Numbered from the stretch's first letter, positions 45,480-56,349 are shown. The stretch: DNA of 64,000 bases from Liriodendron chinense (GCA_003013855.2 PVNU02000947.1:124001-188000); one strand, 5' to 3'. Made by a program: numbers and translations. The notes: generated from the sequence alone by a model not told the origin.

Positions 45480-46016
45480 TATTTTTGGCTTAACCATAAG
45501 ACTTGAACTCGTATAATTTGTATAATAAATTTTATTATTAATTGGCAATAATATAAGCATGCATTATTACTTAAAATCTGTATTTCATTCCAAAATTTGG
45601 TCCAGAAGCAGGTAGAAACAATAAATTTGGTTGATTTCAATCCACAATGTTCATTAATTTGGATCGCATTGCTAATCCCACGCACGTAAACGGCTATCCA
45701 TATGGGTTTGAGCACTTAGACATTCTCTACTAGAAATAAAGTTGGTCCACTCAGTAGGTTGTCCAGTGTTAGAAATAGGTGGGCAGATTAGAAAAAATTC
45801 GGCCAAGTTACTGTGGCCCACCAAATTGGTGGGTCAACCTAATTCTTGGTATAGGACATCTACATGTTGGTTCCCTTCTTATGGATGAATTGAATCACAT
45901 ACCTATATGCCGTGCTGGTGCATGCATGGTGTGAATGGGCTTAGAAAAGCTGTTTTATTTTGTTTTGTCTAACCTTGACTTAAACTAAACCAGATTTTAT
46001 ATACAAATTTCTGCAG
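45480..46016 (+). other. Intron 2, last part
   Basis: AT-rich intron sequence with one short family-like word group (45745-45835). The exon 3 acceptor is TTTCTGCAG at 46008-46016. No gene or further element is seen, and no copia or Athila continuation. Confidence 0.5.
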
Positions 46017-46241
46017 TTCTTGCTACTTTAAGGATGAATCGATGACACTGGATGAGGCTGAGTTCGCAATGCTTGATCTATGCTGTGAAAGAGCACAAAT
46101 ACAAGATGGTCAAACCATCCTTGATCTTGGCTGTGGTCAAGGATCATTTACTTTACATGTTGCTCAGAAGTATAAAAATTGCCATATTACCGCTGTTACC
46201 AACTCGATCTCTCAGAAAGACTACATAAAGGAGCAATGCAA
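46017..46241 (+). CDS. Methyltransferase-like gene, exon 3 (SAM-binding motif)
   Basis: This reads SSCYFKDESMTLDEAEFAML, DLCCERAQIQDGQ, then the SAM-binding loop ILDLGCGQGSFTLHVAQKY and a VTNSISQKDYIKEQCK end. All conserved glycine and acidic positions of motif I are present. Entry phase is 2 and exit phase 2 (AA|GTAAGA). Intact as read. Confidence 0.9.
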
Positions 46242-46696
46242 GTAAGACTTTTTAAGTGGTATTAAAGTGGATTCGTTGTATTTTATATGTAAATCTCATA
46301 TTGTTATGCATGGTTTGCATCCTACAATTATTCTTGAATGATACTAGTAGCAATTGGACCCACTGCTAGCATTACGAAGATCTTAGTCGGACAATACAGT
46401 CTCTATAAAATCAACTCTCTTATTTGGACAATACATTCCTATAAAATCAACTTTGCATACACTTAGGTTGGCCACGACCAGCTGTGCACTATAAACCATC
46501 CAAGGGCCTCTTGGAGGACTTTATATGAGTGATCATACAAAAAGTTTGGTTGATTTCAGGGTGGCACCCAGACAGGACCTTATTTGTAAACTTATACAAA
46601 AGGATATGATTGTTGAGAAAAATCTCTAAGCATGTTAAATACAACGAGAATCCTATTGAAGAAGTTATCAAATAACTTTCCACATTCATCCCTTAG

Positions 46697-46796
46697 GAAC
46701 CTGCACCTATCAAATGTTGAGGTTATATTGGAAGATGTAACAAAGCTCGAAATGGAGGCTACGTTTGATAGGATAATAGCTATTGGATTAATTAAG
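46697..46796 (+). CDS. Methyltransferase-like gene, exon 4 (altered catalytic residue)
   Basis: This reads NLHLSNVEVILEDVTKLEME and ATFDRIIAIGLIK. The last codon is AAG (Lys) where the family has Glu in GLFEHMKN; that Glu with the following His is described as the catalytic pair in coclaurine and pavine N-methyltransferases. The preceding Phe is Ile. Exit phase is 0 (donor AAG|GTAAGT). Confidence 0.87.
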
Positions 46797-46888
46797 GTAA
46801 GTGATCTTCTCTCATATTAAAATCAAAGCTTATTGTTTGAAGAATGTGGATTGAGCCAAGAGTACTTAAATTTCATTTGTTTTCACAG

Positions 46889-46999
46889 CACATGAAGAAC
46901 TTTGAGTTATTTCTAAGAAGGGTAGCCAAGTGGATGAACCATGACAGCCTTCTTTTTGTGGAACATTTATGCCATAAAACCATTGCTTATGAGTATGAG
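46889..46999 (+). CDS. Methyltransferase-like gene, exon 5
   Basis: HMKNFELFLRRVAKWMNHDS then LLFVEHLCHKTIAYEYE. The catalytic His is the first residue. The length and phase (0/0) fit the family. The intron after it (47000-47228) contains a run of 24 G at 47087-47110. Confidence 0.9.
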
Positions 47000-47228
47000 G
47001 TATGCTCTCAAGTCATCAATCAAGCTCTTGGTTTCAACATCACCATGTTGCCGAATTTTAGTTTTTATCGTGAATTTTTTTTTTCCGGGGGGGGGGGGGG
47101 GGGGGGGGGGTTACCATTTCTGTTAGCAAATTACCATGCTTCATGTTCCTGCCTTCAGTTTGAGCTTATTGTGATAAGATATATCACATGTTATTCTCAT
47201 TGGCCTCCTTTGCATGCATCTCTTATAG

Positions 47229-47318
47229 GTTATTGATGATGATGATTGGTACACGGATTATATTTTCCCTTCCGGGACACTCATCATGCCATCAGCCTCA
47301 CTTCTTCTGTATTTCCAG
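47229..47318 (+). CDS. Methyltransferase-like gene, exon 6
   Basis: VIDDDDWYTDYIFPSGTLIM then PSASLLLYFQ, matching the conserved DDW.T.Y.FP.GT..PSA segment near the substrate pocket. Phase 0/0; donor CAG|GTTAGA. Confidence 0.9.
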
Positions 47319-47796
47319 GTTAGACCACGACTCTACTACAGGTAGTTTATACCTTTTTTGAATTGCACAATCAGTTCGCTCTGCGTTCTACTATTCCTTG
47401 CAATGTTTGCTTATGTTGAATCTAAAATATGGATATGAAAAACAAACATGGAATCCATGCAAAATGAAAAAAGAAAAGTGGATTCTACAAGAAAAAAACT
47501 ATTGTTTGGTTGGCAGTGCAGTTTCCATGGAACATATTAAACTTTTATCGGTCAAACGGTCACCTTATTTCCCGTTGTACGGCTTTGAAAATTAATTTAA
47601 CACATTTTGATGTTGCATTTTTTTCCTAGAATCCTGAAATGGAAAATGTTTTCCAAGACTTTTCAAGTAAAAAACTTTCCAAATTTGTGACTTCTACATC
47701 TCTAAAATTTAAATCAAGAGCAATGTCACGGCGTTTTGCTCAAGCGGCAAGTCTCCGTAGTATAGCAACATGTCCTCTCCTCTAAGCATGGATAAT

Positions 47797-48215
47797 ATAA
47801 ATCTTTGTGGGGCCCACCGTGATGTATATGTGACATCCAATTTGTGCATCACCCGAGCCAACATTTTAGGAGGTAAGCCTGGAAATCATGCTGATCCAAA
47901 ACTCAAGGGGGCCACACCTAGACAAACGTGGAATAGAGACTTCCACCATTGAAATCTTCCATGGGCCCACTGTGATGTTTGTATGACATCCAACCCGTTC
48001 ATAAGGCTAGGTGAGTATATGGAGGATGAAGTGAAAAACCAAATATTTTCTTTACCCAAGATTTCAGTGGTTCCTAGGAGAATTCAATGGTATGCATCCC
48101 ATCCTGTTGTTCCCTGTGGTGTGGCCCACTTATGTTTTAGATGGGGCTGAGCAGATGATGAATGGAGTGGATTTCACAAGAACATCACGATGGGCCCCAC
48201 ACATATTTATGTCGC
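47797..48215. mobile_element. Fold-back element in intron 6
   Basis: The left arm GGGGCCCACCGTGATGTATA is mirrored by AACATCACGATGGGCCCCAC at 48180-48199, with GATCCAAAACTCAAGG and CCATTGAAATCTTCCATGG family words between. Confidence 0.75.
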
Positions 48216-48390
48216 ACCCGCTGCCTTCATACAATTACATGTGGAGCAGAGGACGCTTTTCTGAATAATAGGGCACATCGCCATAGCATTACTCTTCAAT
48301 CAATTCATCGAAGTTTTGAACTTCTCTTAGTGTGATCAAATAGTAACGGATTGTGACTAATATTTTTTTAATTGTTTGTATCATTTTCAG

Positions 48391-48449
48391 GAAGATGTGT
48401 CGGTTGTTGACCATTGGATTTTCAATGGCAAGCATTTTGGACTCACCAT
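48391..48449 (+). pseudogene. Methyltransferase-like gene, exon 7 with a GC donor
   Basis: EDVSVVDHWIFNGKHFGLT plus two bases. Ending the exon at 48449 gives, with exon 8, HFGLTMEEWLKNLD, the exact family spacing, but the donor then is AT|GCATGC, GC instead of GT. If unspliced the frame reaches TAG at 48463-48465, and no GT lies between 48408 and that stop. A weak GC donor may work poorly or not at all. Confidence 0.75.
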
Positions 48450-48547
48450 GCATGCGCAAACTTAGAAAATAAAGCATACTTGGTTTAGCATTGACTTGAT
48501 TTTGTCCAATGCTACTAAGAGTGGAACTTCCATTTCATTTCTTGCAG

Positions 48548-48741
48548 GGAAGAATGGTTGAAGAACTTGGACTCTAATATGGATGCCATAAAGAAAATAA
48601 TGGAGTTGTCCTGGCAGTGCGGAAGACGCAATGAAATTTATAATCCATTGGCGAAATTCTTTCTTGGGCGTAAGCGAGTTGTTCATGTATAATGATGGGG
48701 ATGAATGGATGGGTTCTCATCTTGTCTTTAAAAAAAAATGA
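48548..48741 (+). pseudogene. Methyltransferase-like gene, exon 8 with a frameshift
   Basis: EEWLKNLDSNMDAIKKIMEL and SWQCGR are in frame. At about 48626 the family frame shifts: AMKFIIHWR, ELFMYNDGDEWMGSHLVFKK and a TGA at 48739-48741 lie in the next frame, matching the family C-terminus. Without correction the protein ends at TAA 48690-48692 with about 21 unrelated residues (343 in all). Confidence 0.85.
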
Positions 48742-48750
48742 GTTTGAGCA

Positions 48751-48862
48751 TGTTAGAAATACTGCAGTTGAATAGGTACTGAGTTGAATAATTTGGGCAG
48801 TGTAGTTGAATAAGCAATTAATTGTATTAGAGCCAGCCCATGTTGAGCTCATTAGGGCATGA
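48751..48862 (+). mobile_element. Short LTR fragment in the 3' region of the gene
   Basis: TGTTAGAAATACTGCAGTTG onward, including GAATAAGCAATTAATTG and AGAGCCAGCCCATGTTG, is a near copy of 56021-56110. It begins 10 bp after the ancestral stop codon, so it may supply the 3' end of the transcript. Confidence 0.6.
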
Positions 48863-49032
48863 TCGTATTCGTGGATTGTCTTGTATTAAACTGCTTTAGG
48901 TGGAACAACACATCACATCATGTGTTTAGGTGGCTTTGAGGAAAATGGATGCTGCTACAAGTGGGTGTTTGGATGGACCTTGTTTCGTGGGCCTGTTTTT
49001 GGAACCCCATGGATTTGAAATACCCTGTTTGT

Positions 49033-49535
49033 GTTTGGCACCTTGGATTTGGAATCCCCTGTGGTCCAAAAGTAGCTACGCATAGTATATTTATAGGGGT
49101 TTGAATTAAATTACTAAATCAACTTTAATATCCCTAATTAGTGTGCAAATATAATGTTTGACACAATGGTTGTAATAATCTCGTTGAAATATATACTTTG
49201 GCCAAAAATGATGCAATTCCAAGTCTCGGATGGGCTACAAGCACAGGATCACATCCGAGTGACTGACCAATGATTTTTAACCGTTGATTTACATGGACAA
49301 TGTTTGGACGCGGTAGATCATCCTATTAAAGTAAGTTTAGTGATGCAGTTGATAATCTAATTGTTTTGGAATATCATCAATGTGCCATGTGCCTAATGGA
49401 TTAGTAGCCTAGTGACACACATGTTACACATGCGACTCTTGGAATGATTTTAGATGTAATCCAAGTTTTCACCTTGGATTTGAAACCCCCCTCTTTGAGG
49501 GGATTTGAAACCCCCAGTTGCTTTAGGGTGCCAAA
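49033..49535. mobile_element. MITE with TTTGGCACC termini
   Basis: TTTGGCACCTTGGATTTGG is the left end and GGTGCCAAA at 49527-49535 the right end, with GGGGATTTGAAACCCCC words repeated near the right end (49490-49520). No coding content. Confidence 0.6.
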
Positions 49536-49726
49536 GATATCAGGAGATTTGAAATCCCGTTCAATCCAAGATAGGAGCAACCGGAATATCCACTAACCTG
49601 TTTCTAACTTCAGCCCAGTTGTCGAAGATTTCAATCCTCCACCCCACTGTTACTGCGTAGTATTTCTGTGCCATTAATCAACTGTAAAACCATACATATT
49701 AAACAACAGTTTGCTATTTTGCAATT

Positions 49727-49806
49727 GAGCACAAATGCTTCCCTTTGATTAGAACACCATACATATGAGCACAAATGCTTCCCTTTGATTAGAACACCAT
49801 ACATAT
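49727..49806. repeat. 40-bp tandem duplication
   Basis: Two identical adjacent copies of a 40-bp unit starting GAGCACAAATGCTTCCC. Confidence 0.95.
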
Positions 49807-50299
49807 GACTAGTACAAGTAAATGTCAGCAGTAATTCACTTCGAAACCGAATAAATAAGACACACACCTGTTACAATTGTTGGATGGCACTATACGGCCT
49901 ACGAATACCTATGCAGATATTAATTACGTGCGTGATAGCAAAAAAAAAAAAAAAAAATGAAAAACAATTAATTAAAAGGAAGTGTATCAATTAAAGAATA
50001 AAATCGTCTGCATGTAAGTTACACTTCACCTGAACAAAAAGATCGTCCACCTGCATGCAAATAAAACATTACAAAAATCCAATGTTTTCGCAAAGCAGCA
50101 GAGAACCTACGCCCACCACACAAAATATCAGGAAACCACAACCTTTCCTAGCTTCCCACTAGCAATTATATAGAAATTATCTGTTAGAGAATCCAAAAAA
50201 TTGTAAAGTCCAAAATAATCCCACTACTTATGGGTAGTCGCGTATTGAGTCCAAGAAAATACATAGATACCTAATAGATGCAAAGAGCTTTATATGACA

Positions 50300-51456
50300 G
50301 ATACAACGTGTGACTGGATTAGTCAACGAATACATGCCATGCGTCTTTGTGGTGCCATAGTAAGGAAATGTATTGTCGCGTCATCCCGAGACAATATTGA
50401 TCTTGCACACATTACGTCTTCATCATTAATCCCATCCATGACGTTGAATAGTGCATTAACTCGTCTCATTCTCGTCATATCCTTCTCATCCGCTACGGCC
50501 ATTGCCAATCCACAGTCGTTGTCATCCCATAAATGCTTGATCCGAGGATTTCTTGAGCAAACTGTACCTTACATTTCTTCCTTGACGTAACTATCGTTCG
50601 GGCATTAGAGGAAGTAGGTGTCCTATGTACGGATGTTCTTGGCCCTTCATTCCCACACATCATACTGTCAACAGAGAATCGTATTTCCATACCACAATTG
50701 CTAAAATCCTCTAAATTTAGTCGCATGGTCTCTACACAATCTCTTTTCATATCAGATTGTATCCATCATCAAACTCATCCCTACCACATCTTCCGCATGA
50801 GTTCACATTGCAATAACCAGTTACGGACTTGTCCCCTGTAGCTTGGTCAACCCCAATAATGATAGCAAAATTATCAAATCAGGGTTGCGGTTTTCCAGTA
50901 ACTTTCTAGGCTATCTATGAGATTGCATGCAATCATAAGAAACATGTAAAATTTGTTAAGCTTATATGATGCGACGTGATGCAGTTGAAAAATGTGATGT
51001 GTAATTAATGAAAGCGAAATGCACCTTCAAATATTTTTCCTACACTTCCTCAGGTGATATGATTGTCTTCGTATCCGGGTTCCACCCGAATATGGATGCG
51101 TTTAACATGTGATTTATGATATTGTAGTATTTCTTCAACAACCGCACGTGGTTTTGAACGTGTTCCTTGGTCAATTGCATTCCAAGTTTCACCTCCATTT
51201 CAAATACCAACACATTATATGCATCAGGCCTAAAGCCATTATCAGCCTTCCTTCCTAATGCAACCTATTCAAGAAGCATATCAATAAGAACGTTGTTCAT
51301 AAGGTTAGTCCAAAAAAGTTTAATTTTAAACATGCCACTGTCTAACATCATCTTCAATTGAAACTTGTGCAAAGATCTCCTTATGGGAATTTCTATAGGC
51401 ATGTTTTCCTTATCTTTAGACAAAGTGGAGAGTCCATGTCCATCATGCATATCCAT
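50300..51456 (-). pseudogene. Myb/SANT-like ORF of a PIF/Harbinger-type transposon, degraded
   Basis: This is the DNA-binding accessory protein type of plant PIF/Harbinger elements (also used by host Myb/SANT-like proteins). On the minus strand from 51456 it has an N-terminal segment ending WTNLMNNVLIDMLLE, a stop, then DNGFRPDAYNVLVFEMEVKL and GMQLTKEHVQNHVRLLKKYY, FGWNPDTKTIISPEE (Myb/SANT helices), another stop, then further down FAIIIGVDQATGDKSVTG. Several stops and frame changes follow (50493-50750, 50323-50508). It is not functional. Confidence 0.8.
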
Positions 51457-51659
51457 TTAAACCAGAGCTAACAAACTTATATTACTCTCTTAAATTTGGA
51501 AGATTAACATATGTAGATCAAAGCAATCATCATTTCGGCGTAACAGGCAGTTAAAGAAAAGAAAGAGAACATCATTATAATTTGACAAGTATTCAATAAT
51601 CTAGACTAAATTCTAAGAGTAAGTATCAAAGAGAATATTACATAACTAATTAAACAAAA

Positions 51660-51990
51660 TAAACTGCTTAAGAGTCCATGACTTCATTAGGATGACTATC
51701 CAGCCACATCCTGTCCGCAATAGAGTCCCACTTACGTGGCCGTGCTTCCCTCTATGTCTGTGTCACGGTCACCAAGAAACTTCCTTTGTTAAACTATGCT
51801 CGATTACAGAACTCTATTAAAGTATCTACTTACAGTCTCGCCACGCTACAAAACTATGCCCGATTAAATGGTTACACACGTTCTGTCCAACCATGTCTAA
51901 GAAAATGACCACTTGTTCCTTTAGAGTCACGCACCTCATGTCATGTAGCAAGTCATTATCTCTCAATGTCACACATAACTGGAAGAAAGT
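51660..51990 (-). pseudogene. PIF/Harbinger transposase, N- and C-terminal pieces with the DDE core deleted
   Basis: On the minus strand 51985-51840 encodes FFQLCVTLRDNDLLHDMRCV, TLKEQVVIFLDMVGQNVC and NHLIGHSF, the helix-turn-helix start of the transposase. About 100 bp later (51745-51675) WDSIADRMWLDSHPN resembles the C-terminal tail. The catalytic DDE region of some 200 residues between them is absent. It lies upstream of and on the same strand as the Myb/SANT ORF, as in an internally deleted element. TIRs were not found. Confidence 0.7.
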
Positions 51991-52040
51991 AGTCATTCTC
52001 AACTAGGATAAACAGTCCATGTCGCTCTTTAGTATAATCC

Positions 52041-52700
52041 CTGTTAGGGTCCTAAAATGTCAGGCTTATCAAAACAAAATTCCATGGACTGCCACCCCAG
52101 CGCACCTGTTAAACACACTAAAAATCCACGAAAGGTCACCAGAGAGTACCATCAAATTCAAAGAAAATACACGTCTGCTACAGCATCAGCGCACCTGGAA
52201 AATCAGAACAGACCGCCGTTAAATTCAGCACATATTTGTGGTTAAAATGCATGTCCAGGGTCTCCAGCACACCTGGAAAATCAGGCCAGCCTGCCTGAAA
52301 AATCAGGCTAGCGCACCCATAAATTCAGGCCGAATTTGTGGGTGCACCAACCCTAACTTAGGCACAAAATCTGACTTTTGGTGGGCTCCACCTCACATGA
52401 TGATCGAAGCACATCAAAACTAGGTCGTGGCTATAAGCATGGACCATTGAGAAGGGCGCTTGAGCACACATCACCAAGCGGGCCCCACAAATCAAAGATT
52501 TAAAGCACTTATGCTAAATGGTAGAAGACAGAGTCCATCAGCACACATGAAAAATCAGGCCAGCGCACCCGTAAATTACAAAATTTCAGAACTTGATAAA
52601 TGTGCCTCAAGAGGGCCAGCGCACCTGGAAAATCAGGCCAACGCACCCAAAAAATCAAGATTTTCCCGACTCCATTTTTTCCATAAAATAAGGGTGCGCC
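52041..52700. repeat. Interspersed GCGCACCTGGAAAATCAGGCC motif array
   Basis: About seven copies or half-copies of AGCGCACCTGGAAAATCAGG(CC) lie at about 52098, 52189, 52265, 52300, 52539, 52562, 52618 and 52650, alternating with CGCACCC.TAAATTCAG. TGTTAGGGTCC at 52041 could be an LTR start. Fold-back-type words lie between (52380-52490). No gene. Confidence 0.55.
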
Positions 52701-53645
52701 AGTCATTTTTAGGATGCACTGCACCCATATTTTGTTACTTTCGAGGTGCACTCCACGTGGCACCCTCTCATTGGCTCATCCTTTACAATTTTCGGGTCTA
52801 TCACCTTATTCTCATTGGCTCGTCGTTTCTGCTGATCCGTTGAGCCCATTTATTGTTTGCTGGGCCTACCATATCTTTATAGCTGCACTCTGCCGACCTT
52901 TACTGATGGACCGATCGGCATATTGTGTTCCTTTGGTTTTGCTGATGGGCCTGCATATTCGTTGGCGATTCATTGATGGTTGTGATCTTCTAATTGCATC
53001 CCTGCAAATCAGCTACGTCAGACTGATTTCTGGGGCTATCTCATTCACTTCGCCCACCGTTTACATCATATGGCCCATTGCATTAGTTAATCAATCCAGG
53101 ATCCCACGTGGTTGGGCCATTATTTCTGGCCGTTGATCATCTCTGTTTGTGGGCCGTGGAAGCCCAAATCTCCATCAGAATTGGTGGGCCCAGATTGTCG
53201 TTAATGCTAGGGCCTAGATTGTTATTGGTTCTTGCTTTGTTGTTTGGCCTGACTGGTTTGTGCCCCATTCCCTATTCATATCAGTCAGTTCATTGGTGGG
53301 CCTAGAATTTCTGTGGCCAGATAAAGTTCATTGCTTGGTGGGCCTGGTTTTCTCTTAGTCCAGTTGGCACAGTTTGTTAGTTGTGGGACAGGTTCATCTT
53401 TTTTGCACGTGCTGTTGCTATTGTTTGTTTGGGTCATTGAAGACCTGCTTGGGCTCGCTTGTTTTTGGGCGCTTTTTTTAGCTTAGTTGATGATTGGTCA
53501 TAGACCTGGATCTCAAATGTGGGCTCAGGTTATTGTGAGTCATGGGATGTCATGAACATAGTTGGTGACTGGCCCATTTTTCAGCGCCTCTGTTGAATGG
53601 ATCGCCTGTTGTTGTGTGATGTAGACTAGCCTCTTCAACACCACC
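52701..53645. other. No gene seen
   Basis: Rich in GGGCCTG/GGCCCA words and T; ORFs are random. There is no family I recognise; it may be the remainder of the element starting near 52041. Confidence 0.35.
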
Positions 53646-53651
53646 TCCTTT

Positions 53652-55375
53652 GGGGCCCATTTGGATGCAGCCATATAAGTAACCTTTTCTATTGACAGCA
53701 GCAGTTAAGTTACTTATTTGGGATAAGTAAGTTTGGTTAACAAATTATTATCAGTTAATTGTGGAAACATGTATAAGTATTTCAGTTTTTTTCATTTTGT
53801 TTTTCTACTTTTCTCTACGCGCTGAAAAGTCATGAGAGAGAAATTTTTCCAAATTTTAGTTTATTAGCCACTAGTTTATATGTATTGGACAAGAAATTAA
53901 GCTTACGTGATTATCTTACCCTCCCATACGAGAACATTTATTGGACACCTAAAAGTGAAAATATACCATGGTTTTATTTCAATAGATATCTGTCCTGCGA
54001 CATATCCAAGTGCCTGTGTGTTGAGTATCATACTTAACAATAGTATCATATGACTACCCCTTCATATAATGGGGAGAGATGTTCCAAATGGCACTTCCTG
54101 CCAATGTGTCACATGCTTGCATCATCACAGCCATGCAAAAGGTCAGCTCCATTATAAAGATCAACTGGGATGAGGATTGAATACTAGTACTACCCTCACC
54201 AGGACTTAGCTAGAGGTGGACGGTCCTGGCAGGAGATCTGTGGGGCCCACCTTGATGTATGTGTTTTATCCACGCCATCCATCTAGAGAGCCAAAAAATG
54301 AGATAGATCTAAGGCTCGAGTGAACTGGAAAAGTAGAAATGAAATGCCTACCGTTGAAAACCTCAAATATACTATTGAAAACCAACCCACATCAAAGGTG
54401 GGGCCCACAAGATGGACAGTCCACATATCAAAGGTGGGCTCCACATGATGAGCAATTAATAAAGGTGGGCTCCATATGATGGGCAATTAATAATGGTGGG
54501 CCCAACATGATGGATGATCCACATCAAGGTGGGCCTCACATGATGGATGATCCACATCAAAGGTAAGTACTAATGATGAGTGGCCCATATCCAAGGTGAG
54601 CCCCGCATGATGGACAGCCCACATCTGAGGTGGGGCCCACATGATGGACGTCCCACATGATGGATGGCCCACATCAGAGGTGGGGCCCAAATCCACCATG
54701 TCCAGCTATTTATCCAGTTTTGTTGAGAGTGGGTCCACCATGCTGTGGGGCCCACGTGATGCATATGAGAAATCCACACCGTCCATCCTTTTGTCCAACC
54801 CAAAATCCAACCAAATCCAAAGCTCAGCTCGACCACACCTTAGGAAACATTGTGAATGAACAGTCTACCATTGAAATCTTCCTTGGGCCACTGGGATTGA
54901 CGGGCCGTGTTGGCCAGTGTGGGGCCCATTGTAAGCTCCCCGGTACGTATCATCCACCTCCAAGGCTCATCTTGATTTTAACCACACTGCTGGCCAAGTG
55001 GCCCCCAGCAAGTGACGGACCTTGCCAGTCCAACAAGTGTGACCCGTTGAAATCAATGAACGTGTATGGCCCACCAGTTGAGTGGGTTGTTCCAATCTTC
55101 TCAACTGGGATAATAGTAGAATTTGATACATATGTTAGCTTGGATTCATTGTAGGATACATGAATTGTTTTTCAAAAGAAAAAGGAAAAAAAAAAAAAAA
55201 GCTATGGAAAAGCTACTTATTAATATTGGGAACCAAACATGCTTATCTACTTTTTAGCTGATAAGCATGTTGTTTGCAAAACATACTTATGTACTTAATA
55301 AGTAGAAACCAATATAAGTTACTCATCTAATAAATAACTTATCTTAAGTAACTTACAATCCAAATGGGCCCTTAA
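53652..55375. mobile_element. 1.7-kb TIR element with GGGCCCATTTGGAT termini
   Basis: The left end GGGGCCCATTTGGATGCAGC (then AAGTAAC) and right end GTAACTTACAATCCAAATGG then GCCC are inverted. Subterminal ACTTATTTGGGATAAG/CTTATCTTAAG words occur on both sides. It has no transposase. Its middle (54185-54900) is fold-back-family sequence. Confidence 0.7.
54388..54695. repeat. Minisatellite of fold-back ends (~40 bp unit)
   Basis: About eight imperfect units of CCACATCAAAGGTGGG then CCCACATGATGGA follow one another. They are built from the GGTGGGGCCCACATGATG terminus of the fold-back family. Confidence 0.75.
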
Positions 55376-55440
55376 TGTTGTGGTAGCTTCTCGCTCCTTT
55401 GACTAAAATGTATTAACAGCATTTGTCGGACTCATTCATG

Positions 55441-55546
55441 TATTGAATAGTTTGCTCGGATTCATGTTTGGGCTGGGTGGTTGTCCCAGCTTCTATTGAA
55501 TAGTTTGCTCGGATTCTTATTTGGGCTGGGTGGTTGTCCCAACTTT
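55441..55546. repeat. 53-bp tandem duplication
   Basis: Two adjacent copies of a unit starting TATTGAATAGTTTGCTCGG, three differences. Confidence 0.9.
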
Positions 55547-56020
55547 GTTTACTTCAAGTAGTTAACCTGACTCATTCTTATCCTTGACAGTTGGTCTAGT
55601 TCAATTGTGCCCAATAGTTGGTCCAAACTTACGATTGTGTTGGGCAGTTAGCCCAGCTTTGTCTGAACTACATGGTTGTCCAGACCTATTTGTGCCAGAT
55701 AATTGGTCTGATTGCTCAAATTGCTCAAGTTACAAAAGTGACTGCTTGCTTAAAGTTGTTCATCGATTCCACTACTCGCCCACCTGCTCACCTCTCATCA
55801 GAGTCGGTGTCACTCATCTCTACGGTTGCATTATCTTTTTTCTTTTCTTTTTTTAAAATAAATATTTTTCTTATCTCTCCAAAGTCAAGTTCATATTTTC
55901 TGAAGCACCATAAGTTTAAGGAAGGATGTTAAAGGAGAATTTTTTTTCTTAGCTTTAATTATATGAGCCATTGTTCCAAGTCAGACATCATTAGTATAAG
56001 ATGATCCAAATTGAGGAGTT

Positions 56021-56280
56021 TTAGAAATATTGCAGTTGAATAGGTAATATCACTTAGTTGAATAAGCAACTCATTGTATTAGGGCCAGCCCATGTTGGGT
56101 CATTAGGTCCATTAGAGTCTAGATGTATTGTGCACACCATAATCCTTTATAAATCAATATTTTAGTATCAAAGTTGTAGTCACCCAACGCCTCTTTCTCT
56201 CTCAATCATTCTCCTCTCATTCCTCCTTTTCTTCTCCACTTGCATTCCTCACTGATCGGACCCCACTCACTACCTATGTA
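56021..56280 (+). mobile_element. Short copia/TRIM-type LTR
   Basis: This starts TTTTAGAAATATTGCAGTTG, near-identical to 48751-48862 over its first 90 bp. It then has TTTATAAATCAATATTTTAG and a CT-rich leader-like tract (56190-56250). No PBS or partner LTR is seen, so it is a solo or truncated LTR. Confidence 0.5.
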
Positions 56281-56349
56281 GATGGGTAATGCAGAGGCAT
56301 TTACACTGAGTTTGAGTGGGGTGGTCTATGTAAAGGCAGGGCATATTCG

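Noticed and set aside
47229..48500. Treating exon 7 as ending in the TAG at 48463 (a terminal exon)
   Set aside because: Family alignment requires EEWLK from the next exon, and an exon end at 48449 gives the exact spacing and phase. A truncated terminal exon is possible but less likely.
54657..55154. 165-residue plus-strand ORF
   Set aside because: It is a translation of fold-back family sequence (WGPN.PPC, CCGAHVMHMRN); the same words appear in other frames elsewhere.
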